Shown here piece by piece: positions 24,378 to 32,861 of a DNA stretch of 64,000 nt. Position 1 is the stretch's first letter. Each line of letters opens with the position of its first letter. The translations under genes and the position numbers were made by a program. The notes beneath the pieces were generated by a model that saw nothing but the letters and a program-made list of their open reading frames with translations, ran no database searches and had not been told where the DNA came from. The stretch comes from Lentibacter sp. XHP0401 (GTDB lineage Bacteria > Pseudomonadota > Alphaproteobacteria > Rhodobacterales > Rhodobacteraceae). Location: contig NZ_JAOWLC010000002.1 in assembly GCF_025751535.1 (NCBI RefSeq), positions 62,001 to 126,000 of the forward strand, written 5' to 3'.

Positions 24378-26822
24378 ATGCGCACTCAGGCTCAGGCTGT
24401 TGTCATCGGGGGCGGGCTGATCGGCTGCTCTATTCTCTATCACCTGACCAAGCTGGGCTGGCGCGATGTTGTGCTGCTTGAGCGTGACGAGCTTACGTCA
24501 GGCAGCACATGGCATGCAGCGGCCGGGATACACGGCCTGCATGACAGCGCCAATATCAGCCGTTTGCAGCATTATACGATGAATTTGTATAATGCGCTTG
24601 AGGAAGAAACGGGCCAGAGCTGCGGTGTGTTTCAGCCCGGCTCGCTTTATCTGGCGCAAACACAGGAACGCGTGCATCAGCTTAAGCTGCAAGAGGCCAA
24701 GGCCAAGCTTTATGGTATGGATTTCAGCGAGATCAGCCGTGAGCGCGCCGAAGAGCTGCACCCTCTGGTGAACTTTGACGGCATCAAATGCATCATGTGG
24801 GAGCCCTCGGGCGGCAATGTGGACCCCTCGGGCGTGACCAACGCCTATGCTGCAGGCGCGCGGCAGAGGGGCGCAGAAATTCACCGCTTTACGCCTGTTA
24901 CGGCGACAGAGGCGCAGGCGGACGGAAGCTGGATCGTGCGCACCCCAAAGGGTGATGTTGCGACCGACTGGGTGATCAATGCCGCGGGCCTTTGGGGGCG
25001 GGAAGTGGCCGCTATGGCGGGAATCGAGCTGCCGTTGCAACCTACGGAGCACCAGTATTTTGTGACCGAGAGCATCCCCGAGATTGCCGCGATCGAGCGG
25101 CGTTTGCCCTCGGTTGCGGACCGTGACGGCGAATATTACATGCGTCAGGAGGGCAAGGGGCTGCTCATCGGGGCATATGAGAAAGATATGCGATTCTGGG
25201 CGGAGGAGGGCACGCCGCTTGATTTTGCGCATGACCTGTTTGCCGATGATCTGGACCGTATTGAAGAGAATATCATGCGTGCGATTGACCGTGTGCCTGT
25301 GGCCGGAACAGCAGGCATCAAGCGGGTGATCAACGGCCCTATGATCTGGTCGCCTGATAGCAACGTGATCCTTGGGCCTGTGCCCGAGCTGAAGGGCTAT
25401 TTCTGCTGTAACGGAATTATTCCGGGCTTTAGCCAGTCGGCGGGTATGGGGCTTATGGTGGCGCAGTGGCTCACCACGGGCGAGATGGAATATGACATGT
25501 TTGCCTGGGATATGGCGCGGTTTGGCGCTTGGGCGGACAAGAAATTTACCAAGGCCCGCGTTAGGGACGTCTATGCGCACCGCTTCAAGATCCACTTTCC
25601 CAATGAGGAGCGCGCGGCGGGGCGGCCTGTGCGCACGCGGCCTGTTTATGCGCACCAGAAAGAGATGGGGGCGGTCTTCGGGCTCAATTACGGCTGGGAG
25701 CATCCACTGTGGTTTTCGGGTGTGGAAGGCACGAAGGACACGGACGGGTTTACCCGCCAGAACTGGTGGGGGCCAGTGGGCGAAGAATGTAAGATGCTGC
25801 GCGAAAACGTTGGTGTGATCGACATCAGCAATTTCGCCAAATATCGCGTGCGCGGGGCAGGGGCGCAAGACTGGCTCAATGCTGTCTTTGCGAACAAAAT
25901 ACCAACCGAGAAGGGCCGCTCCTGCCTCACGCCGCTCATTGGTGTGCGTGGCGGTATCGCGGGAGATGCAACGATAACCATGATCGGTGAGGATGACTAC
26001 TGGCTTGTCTCCTCGGGTATGGCCGAGCGCTATCAGAAACGGTTTTATGATGCTGTGCCGCGACCTGAAAGCGTGAGCTTTGAGTGCGTAACTGAAGACT
26101 ACTGCGGCTTCAACATCGCAGGCCCGCGCGCCCGCGACTTGCTCGCCTCGCTGACCGAAACCCCGGCCAGCAACCACGACTGGCCCTTCATGCGCAGCCG
26201 TATGATCCGCGTTGGCGCGGACCGCAACCTTGGCATAAGCGGCGTGGCTTGCCATGCTCTACGTGTGAGCTTCACAGGTGATCTCGGCTGGGAACTTTAC
26301 TGCAAGGTTGAAGACCAACGCGAACTTTATGAGATGTTGCTTGATGGGGCCAAGCTGCTCGGCGGCGGCCCGGTCGGAAGCCGCGCCCTTACCAGCCTTC
26401 GGATCGAAAAGGGCTATGGCAGCTGGAGCCGCGAGTATTCTCCGGAATACTGGCCGCAGGAAGTCGGGCTGGAGCGGCTTTGCAAAATGGACAAGGACTT
26501 TCTCAACAAGGCGGCCTGTGCCGAGGTGCTGGCGAAAACCCCGCGTGAGAAGCTCGTGCTGCTGGCGCTCGATGAGGATGATGTCACGGCCTCTAACGCC
26601 GATGCGACGGGGGGAGAGCCTATCTTTGCAGGTTCTGAACCGCTGGGGCGTGTGACCTCGGGCGCCTATGGCTATAGCGTCGGCATGAGCCTCGCGCTTG
26701 GCTTTGTGAAGGCTGAATTCGAGGGCGACACCGTCGAGGTGATGGTGCTTGGAAAACCGCATAAAGCGCGGATATTGCAGGAAGCGCCGTTTGACCCGAA
26801 AGGCGCGCGCTTGAGGGCGTGA
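24378..26822 (+). CDS. Sarcosine/dimethylglycine dehydrogenase-like flavoprotein with GcvT domain (paralog 2)
   Basis: The 814-residue protein starts at ATG 24378 (MRTQAQAVVIGGGLIGCSIL); 18 extra upstream codons of open frame are not expected to be translated. Its layout matches the protein at 19983-22400: FAD-binding DAO domain with TSGSTWHAAAG, FAO domain, then a GcvT folate-binding domain ending in LGFVKAEFEG...VLGKPHKARI. The expected reaction is oxidative demethylation of a methylated amine or glycine derivative with transfer of one carbon to tetrahydrofolate. The two copies diverge in the substrate region, suggesting different substrates. A terminator follows directly. Confidence 0.88.
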   Translation: MRTQAQAVVIGGGLIGCSILYHLTKLGWRDVVLLERDELTSGSTWHAAAGIHGLHDSANISRLQHYTMNLYNALEEETGQSCGVFQPGSLYLAQTQERVHQLKLQEAKAKLYGMDFSEISRERAEELHPLVNFDGIKCIMWEPSGGNVDPSGVTNAYAAGARQRGAEIHRFTPVTATEAQADGSWIVRTPKGDVATDWVINAAGLWGREVAAMAGIELPLQPTEHQYFVTESIPEIAAIERRLPSVADRDGEYYMRQEGKGLLIGAYEKDMRFWAEEGTPLDFAHDLFADDLDRIEENIMRAIDRVPVAGTAGIKRVINGPMIWSPDSNVILGPVPELKGYFCCNGIIPGFSQSAGMGLMVAQWLTTGEMEYDMFAWDMARFGAWADKKFTKARVRDVYAHRFKIHFPNEERAAGRPVRTRPVYAHQKEMGAVFGLNYGWEHPLWFSGVEGTKDTDGFTRQNWWGPVGEECKMLRENVGVIDISNFAKYRVRGAGAQDWLNAVFANKIPTEKGRSCLTPLIGVRGGIAGDATITMIGEDDYWLVSSGMAERYQKRFYDAVPRPESVSFECVTEDYCGFNIAGPRARDLLASLTETPASNHDWPFMRSRMIRVGADRNLGISGVACHALRVSFTGDLGWELYCKVEDQRELYEMLLDGAKLLGGGPVGSRALTSLRIEKGYGSWSREYSPEYWPQEVGLERLCKMDKDFLNKAACAEVLAKTPREKLVLLALDEDDVTASNADATGGEPIFAGSEPLGRVTSGAYGYSVGMSLALGFVKAEFEGDTVEVMVLGKPHKARILQEAPFDPKGARLRA

Positions 26823-26831
26823 TCTGAAGGG

Positions 26832-26855
26832 GCGGCTGCGCCGCGCAGTTTTTTT
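26832..26855 (+). terminator. Rho-independent terminator after the GcvT-type dehydrogenase
   Basis: GCGGC-tgc-GCCGC (26832-26844) is followed by GCAG and a run of seven T residues, ten bases after the stop codon at 26822. Confidence 0.75.
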
Positions 26856-26860
26856 AGGGT

Positions 26861-26904
26861 GGGGGCTTTGCCCCCGAACTTCAAAAGCCATAGGGCTTTT
26901 GAAG
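26861..26904. repeat. Two hairpins between convergent genes
   Basis: GGGGGC-ttt-GCCCCC (about 26861-26875) is followed by an 11-bp perfect stem, CTTCAAAAGCC with its complement around loop ATAG (26879-26904). They lie between the dehydrogenase and aroB 3' ends and can act on the minus strand as part of the aroB terminator. Confidence 0.6.
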
Positions 26905-26912
26905 CCCCCCCA

Positions 26913-26935
26913 AGGTAATTTTGAACAGAAGAAGC
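26913..26935 (+). repeat. 23-bp convergent-end repeat, copy 1
   Basis: The sequence from AGGTAATTTTGAACAG to GAAGC recurs with one mismatch at 32823-32845. Both copies lie at the 3' end of a leftward gene that converges with a rightward gene; here the last base is the first base of the aroB stop triplet on the plus strand. Confidence 0.65.
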
Positions 26936-28050
26936 TAGAGGTGTGTGCTTAGGGCGTCTGTGAGGACGGATTTGAGCACGTCTGCATTGACATCGGAGGT
27001 GACGAAGGCTTCGCCAATGCCGCGTGCCATGATGAAATTGAGCGTGCCGGACGCGACCTTTTTGTCTTGCATCATAAGAGAGATGAGGCCGTCGGCATCG
27101 GGGAGTTCTCCTGATATATCAGAGAGATCTGTCTTCATCTTCATGTCTTTGAGGTGCGCGCGCACACGGCTTGGGGCTTCTTGTGAACAGAGGCCGAGGC
27201 GCGCGGAGGTTTCAAACGCCAGCGCGCAACCGATGGCGACGCCTTCACCGTGCAGGAGGCGGTCGGAGTAACCTGTGGCCGCTTCAAGGGCGTGGCAGAA
27301 GGTATGGCCCAGATTGAGCAGTGCGCGCTCGCCTTGCTCGGTTTCATCGCGCGCGACAATGCCTGCTTTCATGGCGACCGAGCGTTTGACCGCTTGCAGG
27401 CGTAAAGCTTCATCACCCCCAGCGAGGGCGGGGCCGTTTTGTTCCAGCCATTCGAAGAAATCCGCATCGCCCAGAAGGCCATATTTTGCGACTTCGCCGT
27501 AGCCTGCGCGGAAATCGCGCTCGGTGAGCGTGCCGAGGACGGAGATGTCGGCGAGGACAAGCGAGGGCTGGTGAAACGCGCCGATGAGGTTTTTGCCATG
27601 GGGAGCGTTGATGCCTGTTTTGCCGCCCACGGAGCTATCGACCTGTGCGAGAAGTGATGTGGGAATCTGCACAAAACGCACGCCGCGGCGCAGGATAGAA
27701 GCTGCGAAGCCGACCAGATCGCCGATGACGCCGCCGCCGAAAGCGATGACGATATCGTTACGCTCGATTTGTTCGGAGAGGAGCCAGTGAACCACCTCTT
27801 GCAGGTGCGCCCAGCTTTTGGTGCTTTCACCTTGGGGAAGCGAGAGGTTGGAATGCGAAATACCCTGCGCATCCAGTGACTTGGTGAGTGTTGTTAAGTG
27901 AAGAGAGGCAACATGCGCATCGCTCACAATCGCCACTTTGGGGCGCTTGAGAAGCGGGGATATATGCTTGCCGGTGTCAGCCAGAAGCCCTGTGCCAACG
28001 AGCACGTCATAGCTGCGCGCGCCGAGGGAGACGTGAACTTTTTCAGGCAT
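26935..28050 (-). CDS. aroB: 3-dehydroquinate synthase
   Basis: The 371-residue protein is full length and has the NAD-binding GGGVIGDLVGFAASILRRG, the GKTGIN segment, YGEVAKYGLL and GHTFCHALEAATGY zinc-ligand motif of AroB. It converts 3-deoxy-D-arabino-heptulosonate 7-phosphate to 3-dehydroquinate in the shikimate pathway. The start codon overlaps the aroK stop codon by one base, so the pair is translationally coupled. Confidence 0.96.
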   Translation of the reverse strand: MPEKVHVSLGARSYDVLVGTGLLADTGKHISPLLKRPKVAIVSDAHVASLHLTTLTKSLDAQGISHSNLSLPQGESTKSWAHLQEVVHWLLSEQIERNDIVIAFGGGVIGDLVGFAASILRRGVRFVQIPTSLLAQVDSSVGGKTGINAPHGKNLIGAFHQPSLVLADISVLGTLTERDFRAGYGEVAKYGLLGDADFFEWLEQNGPALAGGDEALRLQAVKRSVAMKAGIVARDETEQGERALLNLGHTFCHALEAATGYSDRLLHGEGVAIGCALAFETSARLGLCSQEAPSRVRAHLKDMKMKTDLSDISGELPDADGLISLMMQDKKVASGTLNFIMARGIGEAFVTSDVNADVLKSVLTDALSTHL

Positions 28051-28601
28051 CAGTATGTCTCCAGAACATCATCGCGGCTGTTGAGCGCGGTCAGCACTTT
28101 ATCGGCCATCCGGGTGATGGAATAGCTTGGATGAGCGCCGACTTCCAGATCGGCGAGGGCGTAGACGGGTGCGCGGGCTTCGAAAATTTCGGCCAGTGTT
28201 GCGCGCGGATTTGCGGTACGCAGCAGTGGGCGGGTGTCTTTATGGCCGACACGGCTCCAGAGCAGATCGACATCGGCGGAGAGGAAAACGGAGACCCCGA
28301 GTGCAGAGATCATTTCGCGGTTTTCCTGTGCCAGAAATGCACCGCCGCCTGTGGACAGCACGCTTTTGCCGGGGGCTGTGAGCAGGCGGCGGATCACTTC
28401 GGTTTCACGGGCGCGAAAGAAAGCCTCGCCATCGCGCTCGAAAATTTCGGGGATGGTCATGTTGGCGGCCTCGGTGATCTCGGCATCGGAATCCAGAAAA
28501 GGTGCGCCGATTTTGGCTGCAAGAGCTTTGCCCACCGCTGTTTTTCCTGCGCCCATCATTCCGACAAGAACGACTGTTTTTTTCAGCCTGACCCGCATCA
28601 T
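28050..28601 (-). CDS. aroK: Shikimate kinase
   Basis: The 183-residue P-loop kinase has GMMGAGKTAVGKAL (Walker A, Lys20), DSDAEIT (shikimate-binding Asp), FRARE and STGGGAF. It phosphorylates shikimate at the 3-hydroxyl with ATP. It is the first gene of an aroK-aroB operon. Two ATGs stand in a row at the start, so residue 1 or 2 may be the initiator. Confidence 0.95.
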   Translation of the reverse strand: MMRVRLKKTVVLVGMMGAGKTAVGKALAAKIGAPFLDSDAEITEAANMTIPEIFERDGEAFFRARETEVIRRLLTAPGKSVLSTGGGAFLAQENREMISALGVSVFLSADVDLLWSRVGHKDTRPLLRTANPRATLAEIFEARAPVYALADLEVGAHPSYSITRMADKVLTALNSRDDVLETY

Positions 28602-28744
28602 TCTCCCAACCAGTTGCCTGCCACCCCCTTGCCAATCGGCATAAGTTTGCAGTTTTATTTCTTTGTCTGCCTGAATGGCGTGATCTTTGCCAAAATGCCA
28701 GATATAAAGTTATCCAAACGCGATAAAGCGAAGGCAGGGTATTG

Positions 28745-28894
28745 ATGGGCAGACTTCTCAAATGGTTGTTTTATTTGATCATTCTGGGGTTTCTCGGGCT
28801 GTTGGCCTATGCCTATGTCGGCCCGTTTCTGGACGCGGGTTTTGCGCCCGAGCCTGAAGAGATTCGGATACCGGTGGAGCTTGATGCGCGTTAG
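28745..28894 (+). CDS. Small single-pass membrane protein, 49 residues
   Basis: A 49-codon frame starts at ATG 28745 and encodes MGRLLKWLFYLIILGFLGLL followed by AYAYVGPFLDAGF and a short acidic tail. It has one clear membrane helix (residues 5-26), and its last 11 bases overlap the start of the next gene, a usual sign of a real co-translated gene. It is divergent from aroK. I do not recognise a family; it may anchor or assist the exported protein encoded next. Confidence 0.65.
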   Translation: MGRLLKWLFYLIILGFLGLLAYAYVGPFLDAGFAPEPEEIRIPVELDAR

Positions 28895-30428
28895 GTTTGT
28901 TCTTTGCTTCTGCCTCGGCGCATTGCCGCTTAGAGCCGAGACCCCGCTTTCGGCGATTGACTGGCTGGACAATCCGACGCCTGTGAGAGTTGCGCCAGCG
29001 CCCGGGCCCGATGTGCAGAGCTTACGCGACGAAGCACCTGTGGCTGATGGCGTTGTGACGCCGGATGTGAGCGTTATGCCAATCGGCGAGGCGAGTGATC
29101 GGCTGACTGTCGGATTATTGCCAGCTACAGTGACGGGGCTGCCTGAAACGCTCTGGGAACAGAGTGACGCGAAAGCCGTTCAAAGAGCTATCGAGCAGAC
29201 GGACTTACGCGACTTAAGTGCGCTTCAGAAGCTTTATTATACGATGATGCTGGCCGAGGCGGTTCCACCTTCGGGGATGGAAGCCGAGGCGTTTTTGACA
29301 GTGCGTGCAGGCCAGTTGCGCAAGTTCGGGGCGATCGAGCCTGCAGAGGCGCTGGTGGAACGTTTGCCGTTGGCGAGTCCGCAACATTTTGCGCTGTGGT
29401 TCGATCTGACGCTGCTGGCAGGGCTTGAGGACAAGGCCTGTATTGCGCTCAATGAAAAACGCGGGTTGTCGAACGATTATGCGGCGCAAATTTTCTGTGC
29501 GCTGCGTGGCGAAGACTGGGACGGCGCAGCTCTTTTGTTTGATACAGCTGATGCACTTGGCTTGCTCAGTTCAACAGAGCACCGGCTTTTGCTGGCGTTT
29601 CTTGATCCTGAGTATGCCGAAGACGCGCCGAGCCTTGCGCCGCCACGTGACATCAGCGCGCTGGAGTTCAGGCTCTATGAGGCGGTGGGAAACCCGCTGC
29701 CGACAGCGAGCCTGCCGATTGCCTATGCAGTATCTGATTTACGTGATCTTGCGGGCTGGAAGGCCCAGATTGAAGCGGCAGAGCGTCTGGTGCGCAATGG
29801 CGCACTTTCGGCCAACGCGCTTTTGGGGCTGTATACCGAGCGCAAGCCTGCGGCCTCAGGCGGGGTTTGGGAGCGGGTGCGCGCTGTGCAGAATATTGAA
29901 GCCGCGCTCGTAAAGCCTGACCCTGAACGTTTGAGCCAGGCGCTGCAAGATGCGCATTACCAGATGGCAGACTACGGGCTGACGCCTGCTTTGGCCGAGA
30001 TTTATGCACCCGAGATTGCCGAGCTTGAGCTGACGGCAGCAGGGGACGCGATGCGCTTCATGTTGACGCTTATGAGCGATGCTTATGAAACAGCGCGGGT
30101 GGACCCTGCGCAGGAGAGTGTGCACACAAGGTTTATGCAAAGCCTTGCCGCGGGGACACCTGAAGGCGCGGAGGCACTGAATTATCCTCTTGCGGAAGCG
30201 ATTGAGGAAGGGTTTGACACAGGGGTGCCCGACGAAGAACTTGCCGCGCTGATGGCCGAGGGAAAGCTTGGCGAAGCGATATTGCTGGCTGCCGAGCATA
30301 TGACATCGGGACTGAACGGTAACATGGGCGCGCTGAAAAGCGGGATCGCGGCGATGCGGCAGATGGGACTGGAAGACATTACGCGGCGGGCCAGCTTGCA
30401 AATGATGCTCAAAAAGCCGCGCGACTGA
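28884..30428 (+). CDS. Exported protein of unknown function
   Basis: The 514-residue protein starts at ATG 28884, overlapping the preceding small gene. MRVRFVLCFCLGALPLRA is a signal peptide with probable cleavage after RA. The rest is rich in Ala, Leu and Glu and looks like stacked alpha-helices, similar in texture to a helical-repeat (TPR/SEL1-like) protein, although no single motif is clear. It is expected in the periplasm. It is followed after 1 bp by xerD, forming a three-gene run with the 49-residue protein. Function unknown. Confidence 0.8.
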   Translation: MRVRFVLCFCLGALPLRAETPLSAIDWLDNPTPVRVAPAPGPDVQSLRDEAPVADGVVTPDVSVMPIGEASDRLTVGLLPATVTGLPETLWEQSDAKAVQRAIEQTDLRDLSALQKLYYTMMLAEAVPPSGMEAEAFLTVRAGQLRKFGAIEPAEALVERLPLASPQHFALWFDLTLLAGLEDKACIALNEKRGLSNDYAAQIFCALRGEDWDGAALLFDTADALGLLSSTEHRLLLAFLDPEYAEDAPSLAPPRDISALEFRLYEAVGNPLPTASLPIAYAVSDLRDLAGWKAQIEAAERLVRNGALSANALLGLYTERKPAASGGVWERVRAVQNIEAALVKPDPERLSQALQDAHYQMADYGLTPALAEIYAPEIAELELTAAGDAMRFMLTLMSDAYETARVDPAQESVHTRFMQSLAAGTPEGAEALNYPLAEAIEEGFDTGVPDEELAALMAEGKLGEAILLAAEHMTSGLNGNMGALKSGIAAMRQMGLEDITRRASLQMMLKKPRD

Positions 30429-30429
30429 G

Positions 30430-31350
30430 ATGCGCGACTGGCTTGGCATGTTTCTGGAGACCAAGGCCGCCGAAGCGGGGGCGGCCAAGAACACGCTTGA
30501 AGCCTACGCGCGTGATTTGAAAGATTTTTTGGGCTGGTGTGCACACAAAGGGCATGAGCCAGAGACGTTGCGCAAGCCCGATATAGAGGCTTATCTGATT
30601 GCCTGCGATGCGCAGGGCCTTGCCAAATCTACCCGCGCGCGGCGGCTCTCGGCTATCAAGCAGTATTACCGCTTTGCCTATGAAGAGCGCATCCGCGCCG
30701 ACAATCCGGCGCTTGAGATATCGGGGCCGGGGCGCAGCAAGGCGCTGCCGCAGGTTTTAAGCGAGGAAGAGGTCTCGCGGCTTCTGGACGGCGCGGCTGA
30801 AGTGGGCCGCAGACCGGATGAACGCTTGCGCAACCGCTGCTTGATGGAGATGCTTTATGCCACGGGAATGCGCGTGAGCGAGCTTGTGAGCTTGCCTGTC
30901 TCTGCAGCGCGGGGAGATCCGAAGTTTCTGTTGATTGTAGGTAAGGGCGGCAAAGAGCGGATTGTGCCGCTTTCGCCTGATGCGCGGGACTTGTTACAAG
31001 ACTGGCTTAAAGTGCGCGACGATGCCGAGGACGCCGCGCGCGCCAAAAGCCTGCCCCCTTCGCGTTTTCTGTTCCCGAGCCGAAGCAAGGCGGGGCATAT
31101 GACACGGCACAGGTTTTATCTGCTCATCAAGGAAATTGCCGTGATGGCTGGGATCAGCCCAGCCAAGGTGAGCCCGCACAAGTTGCGCCACGCGTTTGCG
31201 ACGCATTTGCTGGCCAACGGGGCTGATTTGCGCGCCATTCAGACGCTTTTGGGCCACGCAGACGTGGCCACCACCGAGATTTACACCCATGTGCTTGAAA
31301 AACGCCTTCAGGATTTGGTGCTCAATCACCATCCGATGGCGAAAGACTGA
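30430..31350 (+). CDS. xerD: Tyrosine recombinase XerD
   Basis: The 306-residue protein has the N-terminal core-binding domain (KNTLEAYARDLKDFLGW, ARRLSAIKQYYRF) and the catalytic set Arg in TGMRVSELVSL, KGGKER, HKLRHAFATHLLANGADLRAIQTLLGHA and nucleophile in TTEIYTHV. XerC and XerD resolve chromosome dimers at dif with FtsK. The length and HKLRHAFATHLL signature fit XerD rather than a mobile-element integrase. It starts 1 bp after the exported-protein gene. Confidence 0.93.
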   Translation: MRDWLGMFLETKAAEAGAAKNTLEAYARDLKDFLGWCAHKGHEPETLRKPDIEAYLIACDAQGLAKSTRARRLSAIKQYYRFAYEERIRADNPALEISGPGRSKALPQVLSEEEVSRLLDGAAEVGRRPDERLRNRCLMEMLYATGMRVSELVSLPVSAARGDPKFLLIVGKGGKERIVPLSPDARDLLQDWLKVRDDAEDAARAKSLPPSRFLFPSRSKAGHMTRHRFYLLIKEIAVMAGISPAKVSPHKLRHAFATHLLANGADLRAIQTLLGHADVATTEIYTHVLEKRLQDLVLNHHPMAKD

Positions 31351-31447
31351 CACTCAAGCGCCTCAGAGCGAGGCAAAATTCCGGCAATGCTCTTGAACTT
31401 GCGCGCGCAAGCGTTTCATAAGCGTATGACTTTATGTGGAGGGATCA

Positions 31448-32755
31448 ATGGATCCGAATGTGGCCTCGGCTGACGGGGCGTATTGGATTACAGCAGGGGC
31501 GATTGTCTTGTTGCTGATTTTGTCGGGCTTTTTTTCCGGCAGTGAAACGGCGCTGACGGCGGCCTCACGCGGCAAGCTGCGCAGTCAGGCGGACAGGGGC
31601 AGCGCGGGGGCCAAGCGCGCTCTGGACATTACCGAAGACAACGAGCGGCTGATTGGCTCGGTTCTTCTGGGCAATAATCTTGTGAACATTCTTGCCGCCT
31701 CATTGGCAACTTCGCTGTTTACAGCACTGTTCGGCGAAAATGGTGTAGCGCTGGCGACTTTGGTTATGACTATGCTTGTACTGGTCTTTGCCGAGGTGCT
31801 GCCCAAAACCTACGCGATCACCAATGCCGAGCGCGCTGCGGCGCTTGTTTCAGCTCCTATTCGCATTGTTGTTCTGGTTTTTGCGCCTGTGGTGACGGCT
31901 GTGCGCTGGTTTGTGCGGCTATTGCTGCGGATATTCGGGATTCAGGCGGACCCTGACAGCCATATTCTTGCTGTGCGCGAGGAGATTGCTGGGGCGCTTT
32001 CGCTCGGGCACTCGGAAGGGGTTGTGGAGAAGGAAGACCGCGACAGGATTCTGGGGGCGCTCGATTTGGCGGAGCGGGCTGTGGAAGAGATCATGCTGCA
32101 TCGCTCGGGGATCGAGATGATTGATGCCGATCTTGATCCGCAGGAAATTCTGAACCAGTGTTTGAGCAGCAACCATACGCGACTGCCAGTTTATCGCGAT
32201 GATCCTGACAATATCATCGGGGTGATACATGCCAAGGACCTGTTGCGCGCCATGCACAAGCAGATGCTTGAGGCGGGCACGGTAGAGGCTGCATTTAGTG
32301 ATTTTGACCTCGCGGATGTGGCTATGGAGCCTTATTTTGTTCCTGAAACCACAACGCTTGATGACCAGATGCGCCAGTTTTTGCGCCGCCGAACGCATTT
32401 TGCGCTGGTGGTGGATGAATACGGTGTGTTGCAGGGGCTGATCACGCTGGAGGACATTCTGGAAGAGATTGTGGGCGAGATCACCGACGAGCACGACCCT
32501 GCGGCGGAACATGCTGTGACCAAGGGCGAAGACGGGGTTTTCTATGTGGACGGGGCGATGACAATTCGCGACTTTAACCGTGCGACCGATTGGTCACTGC
32601 CGGATGAGGACGCCAATACTGTGGCGGGTCTTGTTATCCACGAGGCGCAGATGATTCCCGAGGTGGGGCAGGTGTTTGCCTTTCACGGCTTCCGATTTAC
32701 CGTGCAGGAGCGGGAAGACAACCGCATCACCAAGTTTAAAATCCGCCCGCTTTAG
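31448..32755 (+). CDS. CorC/HlyC-type membrane protein (CNNM plus CBS domains)
   Basis: The 435-residue protein starts at ATG 31448, preceded by GGAGGG; an upstream in-frame GTG at 31436 overlaps that site. The CNNM/DUF21 domain with three to four helices (GFFSGSETALTAASRGKLR) spans residues 1-180. A CBS pair follows (SNHTRLPVYRDDPDNIIGVIH, HFALVVDEYGVLQGLITLEDILEEIVGEI), then a CorC_HlyC domain ending in NRITKFKIRPL. Members of this family transport or regulate Mg2+ or Co2+ across the inner membrane. The older label hemolysin is unlikely to describe its role. Confidence 0.9.
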   Translation: MDPNVASADGAYWITAGAIVLLLILSGFFSGSETALTAASRGKLRSQADRGSAGAKRALDITEDNERLIGSVLLGNNLVNILAASLATSLFTALFGENGVALATLVMTMLVLVFAEVLPKTYAITNAERAAALVSAPIRIVVLVFAPVVTAVRWFVRLLLRIFGIQADPDSHILAVREEIAGALSLGHSEGVVEKEDRDRILGALDLAERAVEEIMLHRSGIEMIDADLDPQEILNQCLSSNHTRLPVYRDDPDNIIGVIHAKDLLRAMHKQMLEAGTVEAAFSDFDLADVAMEPYFVPETTTLDDQMRQFLRRRTHFALVVDEYGVLQGLITLEDILEEIVGEITDEHDPAAEHAVTKGEDGVFYVDGAMTIRDFNRATDWSLPDEDANTVAGLVIHEAQMIPEVGQVFAFHGFRFTVQEREDNRITKFKIRPL

Positions 32756-32792
32756 GGTGTTTCGGCTGAGGCCGACCCGCCGGGGGGCGTAT

Positions 32793-32816
32793 GCGTGGGG
32801 GACTAGTCCCCCACGC
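32793..32816. terminator. 24-bp perfect palindrome between convergent genes
   Basis: GCGTGGGGGACT followed by its exact complement forms a 10-12-bp GC-rich stem about 40 bp after the CBS-protein stop, with TATTTTTG downstream. It also faces the tyrS 3' end, so it may serve both genes. Confidence 0.6.
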
Positions 32817-32822
32817 CTCCTG

Positions 32823-32845
32823 AGGTATTTTTGAACAGAAGAAGC
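32823..32845 (+). repeat. 23-bp convergent-end repeat, copy 2
   Basis: This matches 26913-26935 at 22 of 23 positions (AGGTATTTTTGAACAG...GAAGC). It is 16 bp beyond the tyrS stop codon. Confidence 0.65.
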
Positions 32846-32861
32846 GGGGGCAGGGAGGTTT

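Noticed and set aside
28131-28745. Plus-strand frame antisense to aroK
   Set aside because: It overlaps almost the whole of aroK, which is unambiguous, and its translation lacks domain character.
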